NCBI RefSeq assembly: GCF_018991925.1
Contig: NW_024737068.1
Location: 4,122,947 to 4,186,946, forward strand
Length of the DNA: 64,000 nucleotides
Direction of reading: 5' to 3'
Source: Homarus americanus
Lineage: Eukaryota; Arthropoda; Malacostraca; Decapoda; Nephropidae
A program made the position numbers and the translations under genes. Of this stretch, positions 1 to 12,294 are shown piece after piece. Under the pieces are notes generated by a model that had not been told where the DNA came from, ran no database searches, and worked only from the letters and a program-made list of their open reading frames with translations. How positions within the stretch are numbered: position 1 is the first letter of the stretch; each line of letters opens with the position of its first letter.

Positions 1-509
1 GTGAAGACAAGGCAGTGGGGATGGAGGAGAATTCACCTTTCAGTGGACCTATGCTTCATGTGTCATTTCACCAATAAAATTTTAAGTTCACTAGGTGTAA
101 TTCAAGATTATTTTCTTTAAATCAACACTGCACTACGCTATATATTATCAATATGTTAACTAAATTTCAGAATGATCAATAATTTCAATGAAAAATGCTA
201 AAATATTCAAGACACCAACAAAATAGATGCACCACTGTCAACAGAGCCCAACTGACGCCTTGTGGCTGAGTCAAGCTACTGATGGGCACACAAAAACCTA
301 GTTCACTATACTACATATATTATCAATATGTTAAATAAATGTTTATTTTCTTACTTTATTTTTATGAACGAGTTCTGATATAATAATCATTTCTTGCGCA
401 TTTTTTTTCCTTTCATAGATAACTAGGCGCCTAGGCACACACTTATTTGTTTTCCCAGCGATATTGAGGCCGCGCTCCGGTGCTGCGCTTCACCTGGGCT
501 CGCAGCAGT

Positions 510-1070
510 ATCATTTTCAGCATGACGTGTGAAGATTGTATATGGACGTAATTTGCGAATTTGCGGATAAAGACAACGAGACTCTTCAATTGTACAAAGA
601 CCACGGCATTGTTCCTTTAAATAGAGACTGTCCACACTGCGGGAATTCCTGTGCTTTCAGACCGGAAAAAAATTTATTCATCACTTCCTCAACACCGTTG
701 CTCGACGCTTCCCGCCGTCACAACAAATCACTCCGCCGCCCGGGCTGCATAAACGCCGTTCTTCATACCCACAAATGTTAAGTAGCATTTATTTTAAAAA
801 TATCCATTTATAACACATTTGCATAAACTACAACAATGTCCACTATAATATAACTGAAAATTCAGCGTTTTCATAACCGTTTTGTTAGGCAACGTGAAGG
901 AAGTGGACGGAGCACAGATAAAAGAGTTAGCAGACGAACTATGCACTTCATTAAGACTACTGTTAGGAAACTCACTGAATCAAAGGAAAGTGCTTAGAGA
1001 CTGTAACTTAGCCGCTGTCACCTCGCTATCCAAGAAGGATAGAGGCAGTGCAGCAGAAAACTTTTAGGTC
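510..1070 (+). other. Possible decayed coding pieces
   Basis: An 81-codon frame at 536-781 has CPHCGNSC after LYKDHGIVPLNRD, reminiscent of zinc-binding starts of IS1016/Merlin-type transposases. A second frame (882-1067) reads VDGAQIKELADELCTSLRLL and has a possible acceptor TTTTGTTAG. Neither is convincing. Confidence 0.2.
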
Positions 1071-2216
1071 TCACATCATGCATTTTCAAACTTTAAAAAA
1101 ATTCTGAGGGACGGCATCATCCAACACCTGATAAACTTGTGATAATACATCTTTTATTTCGTAGCTTTACTGAGCCAGTTCAAAATGTTCACATGTGACC
1201 ATTGGGAAGAAAAATTAACTTCGGAAGCTTTAAGTATCCACCTCTATGTCGTAACTTAAGGGGATCAGTTAAGTTCTCATATCCAGTTAGGAAGAAAATT
1301 TAACTTGCATTCAGATGAAAATGCCAACCCATCTACCCAAACCCTCTCCCTCCTACTCTCTTCCTTTCATTGTCCAAATGGTACCCACGTCTCCATGATC
1401 CCTGTTGCGCAGCCCAAGGTAAGAAGGTTGTGGGTACTCTCGGGAATATTATAAACTATAGTAATGAAAATACATTGTTTTTATGGTGCATGATGAAAAA
1501 ATGCATTTTTTTTTCATTTAATTTATTGACAGGAATCAGTAAATTTTGGATATTACACACACACACATAGCTACCAACTACTCGACTCAGACGTGCTGCC
1601 AAGCCGACACGAAATCATCTTGTACTGAAACCAAATAGAGTACATGTACCTAATTACAGTTTCTAAGCCTAATTACTATCAATTAAGACATAATGCCCAA
1701 TAAAGCAAAAATCTTGTGGATATATTTTTTATCATATCTTCTAAACGCTAAGGTAATTTAATTAATTAGATATTAATGATATAATGTTATCTTAACGTAA
1801 ATTTCCAACTTATAATTAATTACTTCAGTAAAGGTATCTTCTTGGAATGTTACTTTAGATAGATATTTTATAATTTTTTGCACGACTCTTAGTAACTGCC
1901 ATATTATTAAACAACATCTAAAGTTCTTCAAATTACTGGTTATCTATATGTGTATATTTATATTACTCAAAATATGTACATTTATCAATATCTGTTCCGT
2001 TAGTAGATTAATATATGCAAATTCATTAATATCCATTCTCTAAATTTGTTAACGTATGCAAAATTAACAAATTAATTTAATAAGTGTTGAAATATGCAAA
2101 TATGTCAATGGCCATCTCCAACCTTGCTGTCTTATTGAACAATTTAGTCCAGCAAAATGATCGTTTCTCTCTTACAAGAACGATGACCTTGTTAACGTCT
2201 TGGTAGTGTTGGGTAA
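1070..2216. other. AT-rich stretch, no gene seen
   Basis: AT-rich and ORF-poor, with no repeat unit recognised. A short (CA)n lies at 1555-1568. Confidence 0.6.
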
Positions 2217-2765
2217 CTTGAGGCTGGTTTGGGGTTAACTTCTAGTTCGTGTTGAGTCTCTGGTTAACCTCTAGCTGGTCTTGGGTCTCAGGTTAACCTC
2301 TATCTGGTCTTGGGTCTCAGGTTAACCTCAAGCTGGTCTTGGTTCTGGGGTTAAGCTCTATCTGGTCTTGGGTCTCGGGTTAACCTCTATCTGGTCTTGG
2401 GTCTCGGGTTAACCTCTATCTGGTCTTGGGTCTCAGGTTAACCTTCAGCTGGTCTTGGTTCTGGGGTTAATCTCTAGCTCGTCTTTTCGTCTCGGGTTAA
2501 CCTCTAGCGGGTCTTGGGTCTCGGGTTAACCTCTAGCGGGTCTTGGGTCTCGGGTTAACCTCTAGCGGGTCTTGGGTCTCGGGTTAACCTCAAGCTGGTC
2601 TTGGGTCTCGGGTTAACCTCAAGCTGGTCTTGGTCTCAGGTTAACCTCAAGCTAGTCTTGGGTCTCAGGTTAACTTCTAGCGGGTCTTGGGGTCCTGGGT
2701 TAACCTCTAGCTGGTCTTGGGTCAACCTCTAGCTGGTCCTGGGGTTAATTTGAGGTTGGTCTGGG
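2217..2765. repeat. 29-bp minisatellite, about 18 units
   Basis: The unit is GGTCTTGGGTCTCGGGTTAA plus CCTCTAGCT, with substitutions (CAAGC, TATC, AGCGG). It lies 3' of the secreted-protein gene. Confidence 0.92.
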
Positions 2766-3359
2766 GTTGTTGGATCGGCTGAGTAGTGAATGATACCAGC
2801 TGAACCAAACGGCCATACGAGGGTCACTCATGGTAGGTGGTATCAGGTGGTGCACAACTTCTTCACACCTGTAATACAACACAACAACACTCTTAGTGGC
2901 ATGGAAGAGAGAGAAAGAGAAACCTCTTCCTCTCATGTGAGACACCCAACCTCAGTGACAGTAATGATGACAGAGAGAGAGCGAGCCAGGGTCTTCCACG
3001 ACACCAGAACACATGCTAGTTATCATTATACCAACAATAATAAAATACATACAAAATATAGACCGATTAAAAAAAGTCTCATGAACGCCTGAACTTAAAA
3101 CCAAAACATCGAACTTAATTAAGGAATACATCTTAAAATATTAAAGTCTTTAAACATCATTGACTCATTCAAGTTCATTGCCGCTGGGAGCTGAAAGTAA
3201 AGGATAAATGCAGAAATATACGTTAACCTGTTGACATAAACATCTGTTGACACCTGTTGGCATACACACTTGTTGACTCAAGCATCTCTTAATGTAAGCA
3301 CCTGTTAACGTGAGCATTTGCATTGACTGAAGTATGTGTTGACTTAAGCACCTATTGAC

Positions 3360-3576
3360 TTACATGTTCAGCTCGGCGACGTACACCATGTGGGGTCCAC
3401 ATCCCTGAATGTTGACGTGCTCCCGGGACCTCCCTGGGTAATGCAATGCCTCGTCGTCCATCTGGTCCTCCTCGTTCCCCACCTGGCCTGGGGACGTCGA
3501 CTCTTCCTCCTCCACCTCCTCGACGATGGGGCTGTCGGGACCTTGTGGAGCGGGTTCTTGGCTCAAGGGGCGGCAC
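3360..3576 (-). CDS. Secreted protein exon 3 (stop)
   Basis: This terminal exon reads CRPLSQEPAP, then an acidic stretch, and ends HMVYVAELNM with TAA at 3360-3362. Another acceptor (CTGCAG, about base 3607) would put a stop codon in the frame set by exon 2, so the nearer acceptor is preferred. Confidence 0.5.
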
Positions 3577-6500
3577 CTGCACCACCCAGACCAATTTTTT
3601 AGCTGCAGATAACCTTTACACACCTATATGACGAATGCTCAGAGATTGTATGGTATGTTCAGTTGCATGTGGGTTTTTTTGTTTGTGTGATTATCAATGT
3701 GTAAGTATGAATGTACGTATACTCACGTGAAGGAGGGTGTGGCGCCATCAGTGTTGGGTACACAGTGGAGGGTAGTGGGCTGGCCAGAATTCTCACCACC
3801 TGTAACAAATAATAATAGTTACCCCTTTCGGTCTCAGAAGTATTTTACCAATTTCTTTTTTCCCGAGAATCAAAAACAAACTCATTTGCTTTAACATTAA
3901 CACGATAGACAAAACTCAATAAACTTTTCGGATGTATTTTCCAAGGAGAGTAATAATATTTTTCACCACAACTATTGTACAATTTGAATCCTAAACTTGT
4001 ACATTACCAAGACTTCAATTAATTATTATTATTATTTTTACTATAGTACTAACACTTTCAAAACCACGATTAAACATTGAAGTAAAACTATTCTATTGCG
4101 TTTCGTAGTGAACAAAAAACCTATAACTTTCTGTCTCCAAAAGTATAAGGAGATAGAGATATATTCCTTCTACACACACACACACAGGCTGTCACAAGGT
4201 TTCATTACACTTGGAGACCTGTCATTCGTGAGGTAACATTTTGAAACGTTCATTATTTGTTTGTAAAAATCTTGTATGGACAATAACCTAATTTGACCTG
4301 CCCTAGCATAGCCTATCCTAACCAAATCTCATATAACCTAACGTAATATGACTACCCTAACGCAGACTATCTTCACCAAATCTAATATAACCTGTTACAT
4401 CCTTGCATTTCAGGCAAGATAAAAAAATCGACGGTACTGTGGGGGTATGAGATATTGGTTCACACTCAGGATGGGATGGAAAGGAAACTCACAATGTGCT
4501 CACTGTATACATATTGTATTGGATGTACAATGCAGCTTATTGCTGGGTAGGTAGCATGGTAATAAGCGTTGAGTAGAGAGAGCTGGGTGGTGAGGGTGCC
4601 CAGAGGAGGGACACGCGGCTTGAGGGACGCCAAGGTCGCTGGCGGAGCGGCAGCCGCCAGCCTGGCGGAACTGCAGCCGCCAGGCTGGCGCGGTGGAGGA
4701 GGTGTTGCTTGCTGGTGGCACTGGGTAGAAAAAAGAGAGCTGGTCACAACGGTGTCAGGCCTTATAAGGCGGGGGTAGGCGTGGGTAGATAGTTGACCCC
4801 CGCTCCGTGGGCGGCGCTGGAGTCGTAGGCTGGGGTATTCGAGAAGGTTCGGTGCTTGTAGGGGAGGACTCCACTACAATACTCCCCTTCCCCTCCGGGC
4901 GCGGTGGGAGGCTGGAGGTTGGCAGAGTTGCGTGCCACATGTGAGGCAGAACGGGCGGTGCATGCCACATGTGGGACATAACGGCGAGGGCGTGAATGAG
5001 CCGGCCGCTAGGGGGGGGGGCAACTCTGTCTAGACACACGAGATCTGTGGGAGAAAAGAGGGAGAAGGAGGGTTGTGGAGGCGATGAATGATGTGCTTCC
5101 CTCGCGACAGGTACAGAGTCCTCAGATGCGCCTGCTGGGGTGTGTGGGCCTGGGTCAGGAGCAGGGGCTGCGTTAGGAAGAGTGTCCATGACAGCAGCAG
5201 GGTGCATGACAGCAGCAGGGTCCACGACAGCAGCAGGGTGTAGGACAGTAGCAGGGGGTACCTGAGGGAGAAAAGAGGGGTGTGTGGGTCCGCGTCAGGA
5301 GCAGGGGCCGCGTCAGGAGCAGGGGCAGGGGGTACTGCTGGGCTGGGGGCGGCGTCTGAGGCAGGACGGGTTTGTTGGGGTCGGTAGGACTTGGTGCTTG
5401 GGGCAGGAAGAGGAGCTGGTGTCTGCTTAGAGTAGCAGAGCTGCTCTAGGGTGTCTAACCTGCGGTGTAGAGACAGTAGCTGTAGAGCCGATGAGAGCTG
5501 CTTCTGTGTGGATAAGCCAGTCTTCCATGTTGCTTGAAGACTGGGAGAGTGATCAGTTTCTCCTCCATCATGTGTGAGTGCGAATCTCCGGGGGTCACCA
5601 TTTGTAGGGGTATGAGATATTGGTTCACACTCAGGATGGGATGGAAAGGAAACTCACAATGTGCTCACTGTATACATATTGTATTGGATGTACAATGCAG
5701 CTTATTGCTGGGTAGGTAGAATGGTAATAAGCGTTGAGTAGAGAGAGCTGGGTGGTGAGGGTGCCCAGAGGAGGGACACGCGGCTTGAGGGACGCCAAGG
5801 TCGCTGGCGGAACTGCAGCCGCCAGGCTGGCGCGGAGGAGGAGGTGGTGCTTGCTGATGGCACTGGGTAGAAAAAAGAGAGCTGGTCACAACGGTGTCAG
5901 GCCTTATAAGGCGGGGGTAGGCGTGGGTAGATAGTTGACCCCCGCTCCGTGGGCGGCGCTGGAGTCGTAGGCTGGGGTATTCGAGAAGGTTCGGTGCTTG
6001 TAGGGGAGGACTCCACCACAGTACCTCGTTTAGAGAGAAAATGCGCTTTCAATGGGTAACTTAAGAACTAGTCATGCATGTTTTATGAGCGATGTAGCAT
6101 AATATTTACTTTTATCCTCTTTGCCACTGACCGGCTCGTTAGCCGCTTGGGCGGTCGATCACGTCTCTTTCGCATTGTTGGCAAGCACTGGGCATGCATT
6201 GGCTCCTGAATATATCGGAACCTGCTCCAGTGTTGGTCAAGTCTGGCCTTGAATGAGCTCACACCCTGTGCCGTCACAACGCTCTCTAGCAGATTGTTCC
6301 AAGAGTACACAATTCTCACTCCGAAAAAGTTTACCCTCGCAGTTTTCTGGACTTGATTCTTCTTCAACCTTGAGCTGTGACCCCTTGTGGGGCGGACGTG
6401 CGCCAGCTCCAGGTATGTATATTCGACCGAGTAGTGCCCCCTGAGATGTTTATACACTTCGATTTGGTCGCCCCTCGCCCATCTGTAGTATAAGCTAGGT

Positions 6501-8004
6501 AGTTGCAGGCGATCTAATCTCTCTGGGTAACTGAGGTAGATGAATTGGTGTACAGTAGGTGTTAATATATCATCGGTGTAACTGTGACCGTTACAGTGTG
6601 TGGAAGAAACATGACAGTTGTGTGTGGTAGAAACATGACAGTGGTGTGTGGTAGAAACATGACAGTTGTGTGTGGTAGAAACATGACAGTGGTGTGTGGT
6701 AGAAACATGACAGTTGTGTGTGGTAGAAACATGAGTGGTGTGTGGTAGAAACATGACAGTGGTGTGTGGTAGAAACATGACAGTGGTGTATGGTAGAATC
6801 ATGACAGTTGTGTATGGTAGAAACATGACAGTGGTGTGTGGTAGAAACATGACAATTGTGTGGTGGTAGAAACATGACAGTTGTGTGTGGTAGAAACATG
6901 ACAATTGTGTGGTAGAAACATGACAGTGGTGTGTGGTAGAAACATGACAGTTGTGTGTTGTAGTAACATGACAGTGGTGTGTGGTAGAAACATGACAGTA
7001 GTGTAGTGTATGGTAGAAACATGACATAGTGTGTGGTAGAAACATGACAGTGGTGTGTGGTAGAAACATGACAGTAGTGTGTGGTAGAAACATGACAGCT
7101 GTGTGTGGTAGAAACGTGACACTTGGTGTGTGGTGAAACATGACAGTTGTGTGTGGTAGAAACATGACAGTTGTGGTGGTAGAAACATGACAATTGTGTG
7201 TGGTAGAAACATGACAGTGGTGTGGTGTAGAAACATGACAGTAGTGTGTGGTAGAAACATGACAGTTGTGTGGTAGAAACATGACAGTGGTGTGTGGTAG
7301 AAACATGATAGTTGTGTGTGGTAGAAACATGACAATTGTGTGTGGTAGAAACATGACAGTGATGTGTGGTAGAAACATGACAGTAGTGTGTGGTAGAAAC
7401 ATGACAGTAGTGTGTGGTAGAAACATGACAGTGGTGTGTGGTAGAAACATGACAATTGTGTGTGGTAGAAACATGAAAGTGATAAGTGGTAGAAACATGA
7501 CAGAGGGGTGTGGTGGTAGAAACATGACAGTGGTGTGTGGTAGAAACATGACAGTAGTGTGTGGTAGAAACATGACAGTAGTGTGTGGTAGAAACATGAC
7601 AGTTGTGTGGTAGAAACGTGACACTTGGTGTGTGGTAGAAACATGACAGTTGTGTGTGGTAGAAACATGACAGTTGTGTGTGGTAGAAACATGACAGAGG
7701 GGTGTGGTGGTAGAAACATGACAGTGGTGTGTGGTAGAAACATGACAGTGGTGTGGTGGTAGAAACATGAGTGGTGTGTGGTAGAAAAATGACAGTGGTG
7801 TGTGGTAGAAACACGACAGAGGGGTGTGGTGGTAGAAACATGACAGTGGTGTGTGGTAGAAACATGACAGTGGTGTGTGGTAGAAACATGACAGTGATAC
7901 AACTTACCATTATACGCCACGAACATAGTAGGGACAGCGCTGACGGAGGCTAGGAAGGCGAGGGAGAAGGCGAGGGTGGTGGTGGCGACTCCGTGACAGT
8001 ACAT
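3360..8004 (-). CDS. Small secreted protein, unrecognised (3 exons)
   Basis: Three minus-strand exons join in frame: 7908-8004, 3727-3799 and 3576-3360, giving about 128 residues. The start at 8004 sits in a good context (CATCACCATGT) and opens a typical signal peptide with a hydrophobic core LAFSLAFLASVSA. Donors are GTAAGT and GTGAGT. The exon 2 acceptor is TTACAG. The exon 3 acceptor (GGTGCAG) has a weak pyrimidine tract but is the one that keeps phase. The predicted mature protein has only three cysteines (LHC, TC, GCG), an acidic run VEEVEEEEST in the middle, and ends AELNM before TAA. I do not recognise the family. A secreted, extracellular product is inferred from the signal peptide alone. 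The introns carry an LTR element, a LINE fragment and a long minisatellite. Confidence 0.5.
3727..3799 (-). CDS. Secreted protein exon 2
   Basis: 73 bases between TTACAG| and |GTGAGT. It enters in phase 1 and leaves in phase 2, matching exons 1 and 3. It reads GENSGQPTTLHCVPNTDGAT. Confidence 0.5.
4438..4878 (-). repeat. 3' LTR of the short LTR element
   Basis: 441 bases. It contains a TATA-like CTTATAAGGC on the minus strand and a duplicated GCTGGCGGCTGC segment absent from the other LTR, which accounts for the 23-base length difference. Confidence 0.85.
5603..6020 (-). repeat. 5' LTR of the short LTR element
   Basis: 418 bases, nearly identical to the 3' LTR apart from one copy of the GC-rich subrepeat and a few substitutions. 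CTTATAAGGC is a likely TATA box. Confidence 0.85.
6083..6588 (-). pseudogene. LINE RT C-terminal fragment, copy 1
   Basis: The minus strand reads [52 protein letters not shown] and FKARLDQHWSRFRYI, a common non-LTR RT C-terminal module. It is unbroken here and runs in frame out of the adjoining minisatellite. It lies in intron 1 of the secreted-protein gene. Confidence 0.75.
6595..7895. repeat. 24-bp minisatellite, about 54 units
   Basis: The unit is GTAGAAACATGACAGTGGTG plus TGTG, with variants (ACAGTT, ACAATT, ACAGAGG, GTGGTGGTA). Unit lengths of mostly 24 bases with some other sizes shift the frame, yet the minus strand lacks stops in all three frames over more than 1 kb. It lies in intron 1 of the secreted-protein gene, beginning about 15 bases past the donor. 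Confidence 0.95.
7908..8004 (-). CDS. Secreted protein exon 1 (signal peptide)
   Basis: This exon encodes the start Met and about 32 residues with a hydrophobic signal sequence. It ends in phase 1 at a consensus donor (G|GTAAGT). The 24-bp minisatellite begins about 15 bases into the intron. Confidence 0.6.
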
Positions 8005-8785
8005 GGTGATGATAGTCTTGGTTACGTTCTTTTCAGGCTTAGTTGTATTTGGCTATGGAGGTGTGCCAGACTTGATTTAAGGTGTCTGTCAGGGGAAGTC
8101 ACTTTTAATACGTGAGATGTGGCACTTGTGTGGCTCTGACCGAGAGTGACTAAAAGACTGGGGAATGATCGCAATATACATTATGCTGCATATTAGTCAG
8201 TGACACCCACACCCCTCCCAAAATAGGCAAGCTCCTCCCTCACCCACCCAATGACCCTACCACTCAAGCAAAATGCCATGCCCACCCGGATATCAAAGTA
8301 AAAATCCCAATGTGACTCCCTAAAGCAGTCACGCTCCTCCCACACCCACCCACCCACAATGCCACCCACTCAGTACCCGGATGTTAAAGTAACATTCCTT
8401 ATTCATGAAGATATATTAGATGGTCAACATCGTTATTTTACTGATATACACACACACACAGATATTATCTATCTATCTATCCTAGTACTGTACAAAGGTA
8501 ACTCTCTCTATCCCACACACCCTTCTCTCTCTTTCTTTTTATCTCTCTCTCTCTCTCTACAAGTAGCATGAAGGGGACCTAACTGTATTGTACCTCTCCT
8601 TGTTGTTTTATTAGGAGGACCCCCAAACATATACATTAATTAAGCAAATTGAAACAGTAACCCTCTGTGTGTTGAGTTGCCTGAAAATATAGCTTCCTTG
8701 TGTGTGTGTTTTTTTAATTGACTTAAAACACGTGTTCTTTAAGTTTGTATGTTTGTTGAATTGAGTTTAAACAAGGCTTCTTTGT

Positions 8786-8820
<35 letters not shown>

Positions 8821-8973
8821 GAGTTGCCTTTTAACATAGCCTCCTTGTGTGTGTCTGTGTGTGTGTGTGTGTGTGTGTGTTGAGTTGCCTTATAACATAG
8901 CTTCCTTATGTGTGTGTGTGTGTGTGTGTCTTGCTTCCTGGCGCAACGCGTGTATATGTACAGTATAGTGGCT

Positions 8974-8976
<3 letters not shown>

Positions 8977-9053
<77 letters not shown>

Positions 9054-9119
9054 GGGGTTGGGTGTAAACGGACTGCTAGTATGCTAATAGGCCCGCTGCA
9101 GTTTCTCCATTCTTATGTT

Positions 9120-9202
<83 letters not shown>
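8977..9202. repeat. (TA)n microsatellites
   Basis: Two long (TA)n blocks with about 70 unique bases between. (GT)n runs occur just before, at 8778-8930. Confidence 0.95.
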
Positions 9203-9206
<4 letters not shown>

Positions 9207-9817
9207 TATATCGGCAACAGGTTCAGTATACTGTATATTGGTGTAATGGCAAACGAGTCGCTGCTTAAACAAACATGGCGTACTAGAGAAGACCTTAACA
9301 TTTTTCAGTTTCTTTCGCCATTTTTTCTACTGCTACTCATCTCACACGCTGTTGTATGTGTCATGACATCTGAGAACCAGTTTCGGTGGGGCTATAATGT
9401 TAACACGTTCTAGAATTTTCTGAAGTGGTGTATCTGGTGAGAGAAAAACATATTTATATAATGGGATTGTTTTATAATACAGTATAAGAATTTTGTTTAA
9501 TAATTAACACATTTTATAAGTGATATAATAGGCTATTAACAGCAACCAGTCGACCTGCGCCAAGATTCACTAACATGGCAGTTATGGTGACCGTAACCCC
9601 GAAAGATCTGGAGTCCGTACGAACTTGGTAATGATGATTTGCTAGCAGTTTGTAAGGCGACCTCAAGTTTAGTTCAGCATGAGAGAGATTTGGTGTATTT
9701 GTTTTGATTCTTAACTAAATCAATTAGTGTGCGGAACAAGGCATTCTGGAAGGAATATTAGCCAGTCATAAGTTACCCAGCCGATGAAACGTAACAGTCA
9801 TATATACGTGAGAAACT

Positions 9818-10100
9818 ATGGAGGGTCAAGGTATAAAGAAAAGGTGGCTTAATTTCTCCGATGAGGAGATTTTCTTGATAGTACTGTAACTGAGGTTGCC
9901 AAAAGGAAACGTGTGATCTTGGGAAACCTTAAATCAACTCCCACGAAACAGCTGAAAACAACAGCCTGGTATAACATCACTGTGGTCGTGAATGCAGTCA
10001 GCCACACTACGCGAAATGCTGAGGAAGTGCGAAAAATTATTGTGACTTCCGGTCACTTGTTAAAAAGAAATGCCCAGCAAGAACTATACAGTAGATACGT
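9818..10100 (+). pseudogene. Myb/SANT-like DNA-binding protein remnant (NAIF1/Harbinger-associated type)
   Basis: Three overlapping frames give MEGQGIKKRWLNFSDEEIFL, TEVAKRKRVILGNLKSTPTK, QLKTTAWYNITVVVNAVSHT, RNAEEVRK and, one base out, NYCDFRSLVKKKCPARTI. This is a Myb/SANT-like three-helix domain common in NAIF1-like and Harbinger-linked proteins. Frameshifts near 9884 and 10035 mark it as dead. Confidence 0.68.
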
Positions 10101-10139
10101 AACCCTAATAATGTCTGTCATGTGATAACCTTTGTTTAT

Positions 10140-11155
10140 GAAATGTATTAATAAGTTTAATCAACAGGCAAAGGCCTAATATTGCTAGGCAAGATCGCGG
10201 CTGTTAGGCCTATGGCAGTTACTTAAATAAAAAATATAGGACCAGTGATTTACCGTTTTGAAGTCTGACCTGATATAACATTAGAGGGTAACTGACCAGA
10301 AAGAAGACACTTCTTTAGTTGAAGGTTTATTCTTTGGGAAAACAATATTATGTTTGATTTTTAAAATAGAATTTATCTCGAGTTGTGTTTTGATTTTTTA
10401 TAAAAAAATGCGTCAGGACTACATGAGACCTTGCCACTCGACCAATATCTTGCTGCAGCTGATTTACATAGGCAAAGTATATCCGTATGGAGAAATCTGT
10501 AGTATCATGATCGTGTATGATTTACACTTGTCGATTAATCAGCAAATATTCACAAAACGCGACCTTGCACGCTATTACCTCTTGCTAGTATTACTACAGC
10601 TTTAACTCATCATGGTACTAATTCTCGACTGGAATTACTTCTTCAAAGCGAATATAGTTGAACGGAACTGCTGCGCATTACTCAGTGTGCACCACGCAGC
10701 ACTCACTACACGACACTCGCAATCCTACATTACATACACTACACTCCGCTACATTACACTCGTTAAACTACACTACACTACGCACATCATGTGGAACACT
10801 TATTTTATAGCTTTAATGACCATCACATAAATTAAGCTGTCTCCATTCCAGCATCAGATTGATTTCATTTGTCAAATTTATCTCCATAAGCTGGAGGCGA
10901 ACTGCTCTTCGAATGTTGCCTAGATCAGTAACTTTATTATTTTACGGCGGTTCATACACAAGGGTTTACCGATTAGTAACTAGGCTGCCAGACTCCTACA
11001 TTATACAATAGTAATGTGTTTACTAACCTTTGCTATAATTTTATTACGCTATAATTGACCTTTCAAAAATATTCTATAGTTTTACCTGTATAACCACTCC
11101 ATGCTTTTTTGTTAGTGTGTGTGTGGGGGGAGTAAACAGTCTTAGCTGGGTGTTA
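10140..11155. other. No gene seen
   Basis: AT-rich sequence with only short chance frames. CTACACTACAC-type short repeats occur near 10700-10780. Confidence 0.55.
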
Positions 11156-11159
11156 TGCT

Positions 11160-11262
11160 ATTATTCCTCAACACTCGAATCATCTTGCAACAGTAGCGTG
11201 CTTGCCTCTCAAATTGTGACCCGGGTTTGATTCCCTTTTGGTCTGATGTGACAAGGGAGTGG
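11160..11262 (+). mobile_element. tRNA-derived SINE fragment
   Basis: TAGCGTGCTTGCCTC and GGGTTTGATTCCC resemble the A and B boxes of a tRNA promoter at normal spacing. The 3' side is cut off by other DNA. Confidence 0.45.
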
Positions 11263-11424
11263 TCAAGCGTATTTTCCTTTTAGAAGAATAAAATACAGGA
11301 TGACTGTAGTATTCAAGGTTAAGTTAGGGTAGGGTAGGCTTGGTAGGTTAGTTTCGTTCTTCTAAAAGAAAAATATTTATATGAAAATAATTATAAAAAC
11401 AAACACAGTAATCGTAAATGTTAC

Positions 11425-11524
11425 NNNNNNNNNNNNNNNNNNNNNNNNNNNNNNNNNNNNNNNNNNNNNNNNNNNNNNNNNNNNNNNNNNNNNNNNNNNN
11501 NNNNNNNNNNNNNNNNNNNNNNNN
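11425..11524. other. Assembly gap (100 N)
   Basis: A run of exactly 100 N, the conventional length for a gap of unknown size. Confidence 0.99.
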
Positions 11525-11917
11525 CAGCAACAAACCAATAACGCTCCTATGAGCGTTAACAGTAAAAGTTATAAAACTATGACACGTTAGATAGACAGAT
11601 AAAAGTTTATTAAATAAGACCATCATACAAGTTCACATTGTTTCAACATGTATAGTACATCTAATATACTATAGGACTAGCCGTGTGTCTGTCTGTCTGG
11701 CTGTCCGTCTGTGTGTGTGTCTGTTCTGGGCAACCGAAACGGCACAATCGTTTTTCATCAAACTTGGTGGAAAAATCGCAAAAAAATCGTAGATTCAAAC
11801 CTGGTCCCATGTCGATGGTTTCTTTAGGAAGGCATTAATTAACAATTTTATTTACCCTCCGTAAACTTCCTGACCTCTCGTATGTCTATGGGAAAGGGTC
11901 GCGGAAAGGGGACGTGA

Positions 11918-12290
11918 TTGGTGCTCGTATCATCATTGGGTATGACTCTGCTTGGGAGACCCGACAGCCGCACCCTTATCCACTACCTCCTAAGATGTCC
12001 CCACACACAACGCTTCCGTGACGCCTGCTGGACCACCACTCCACGACCCCTTGACGAAGACACGATGATCCTCCCCATACTGGCCAGATATTATGTAAAT
12101 AACATTGATTATGTGTTAAAGGAATATCCTTCCTTCCTTAGGCTTTAGTAAGCCCCTTTATAATATTTTTACTGTATATACTTGTCACACTTGCCAGATG
12201 TTTCTGGTGTTATTGTACAGGGATACCTAGTGACAGCACTAGGATCCCGCTTCCTCTATCAAGGAATAAACAATTGAAATTGAAATTGAA
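11918..12290 (+). pseudogene. LINE 3' end with (TTGAAA)n tail
   Basis: The plus strand ends in a Cys/His-type tail (DSRTLIHYLLRCPHTQRFRD), stop at about 12148, about 120 bases of UTR, then CAATTGAAATTGAAATTGAA, a short target-primed tail. Only the last 80 codons or so remain. Confidence 0.6.
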
Positions 12291-12294
12291 TTGA

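Larger units (their letters stand above)
4438..6020 (-). mobile_element. Short internally deleted LTR retrotransposon (TRIM-like) with GTAC TSD
   Basis: Two direct LTRs (4438-4878 and 5603-6020) start TGT and end ACA and flank a 724-base interior. GTAC occurs at 4434-4437 and 6021-6024, a 4-bp target duplication. Reading the minus strand, the 5' LTR is followed after AA by TGGTGACCCCCGGAG (likely primer binding site), and a purine tract GGAGGGGAAGGGGAG precedes the 3' LTR. The interior holds no protease, RT or integrase; its longest frame is Pro/Ala rich. Non-autonomous. Confidence 0.88.

Noticed and set aside
4755..5225. 156-codon Pro-rich minus-strand frame
   Set aside because: It crosses the interior and an LTR of the short LTR element and has no gag or pol motif.
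6083..7768. A 561-codon minus-strand frame, and two others of 401-439 codons, over the 24-bp repeat
   Set aside because: They are a product of a stop-free tandem unit. There is no codon structure or homology beyond the LINE fragment at its end.
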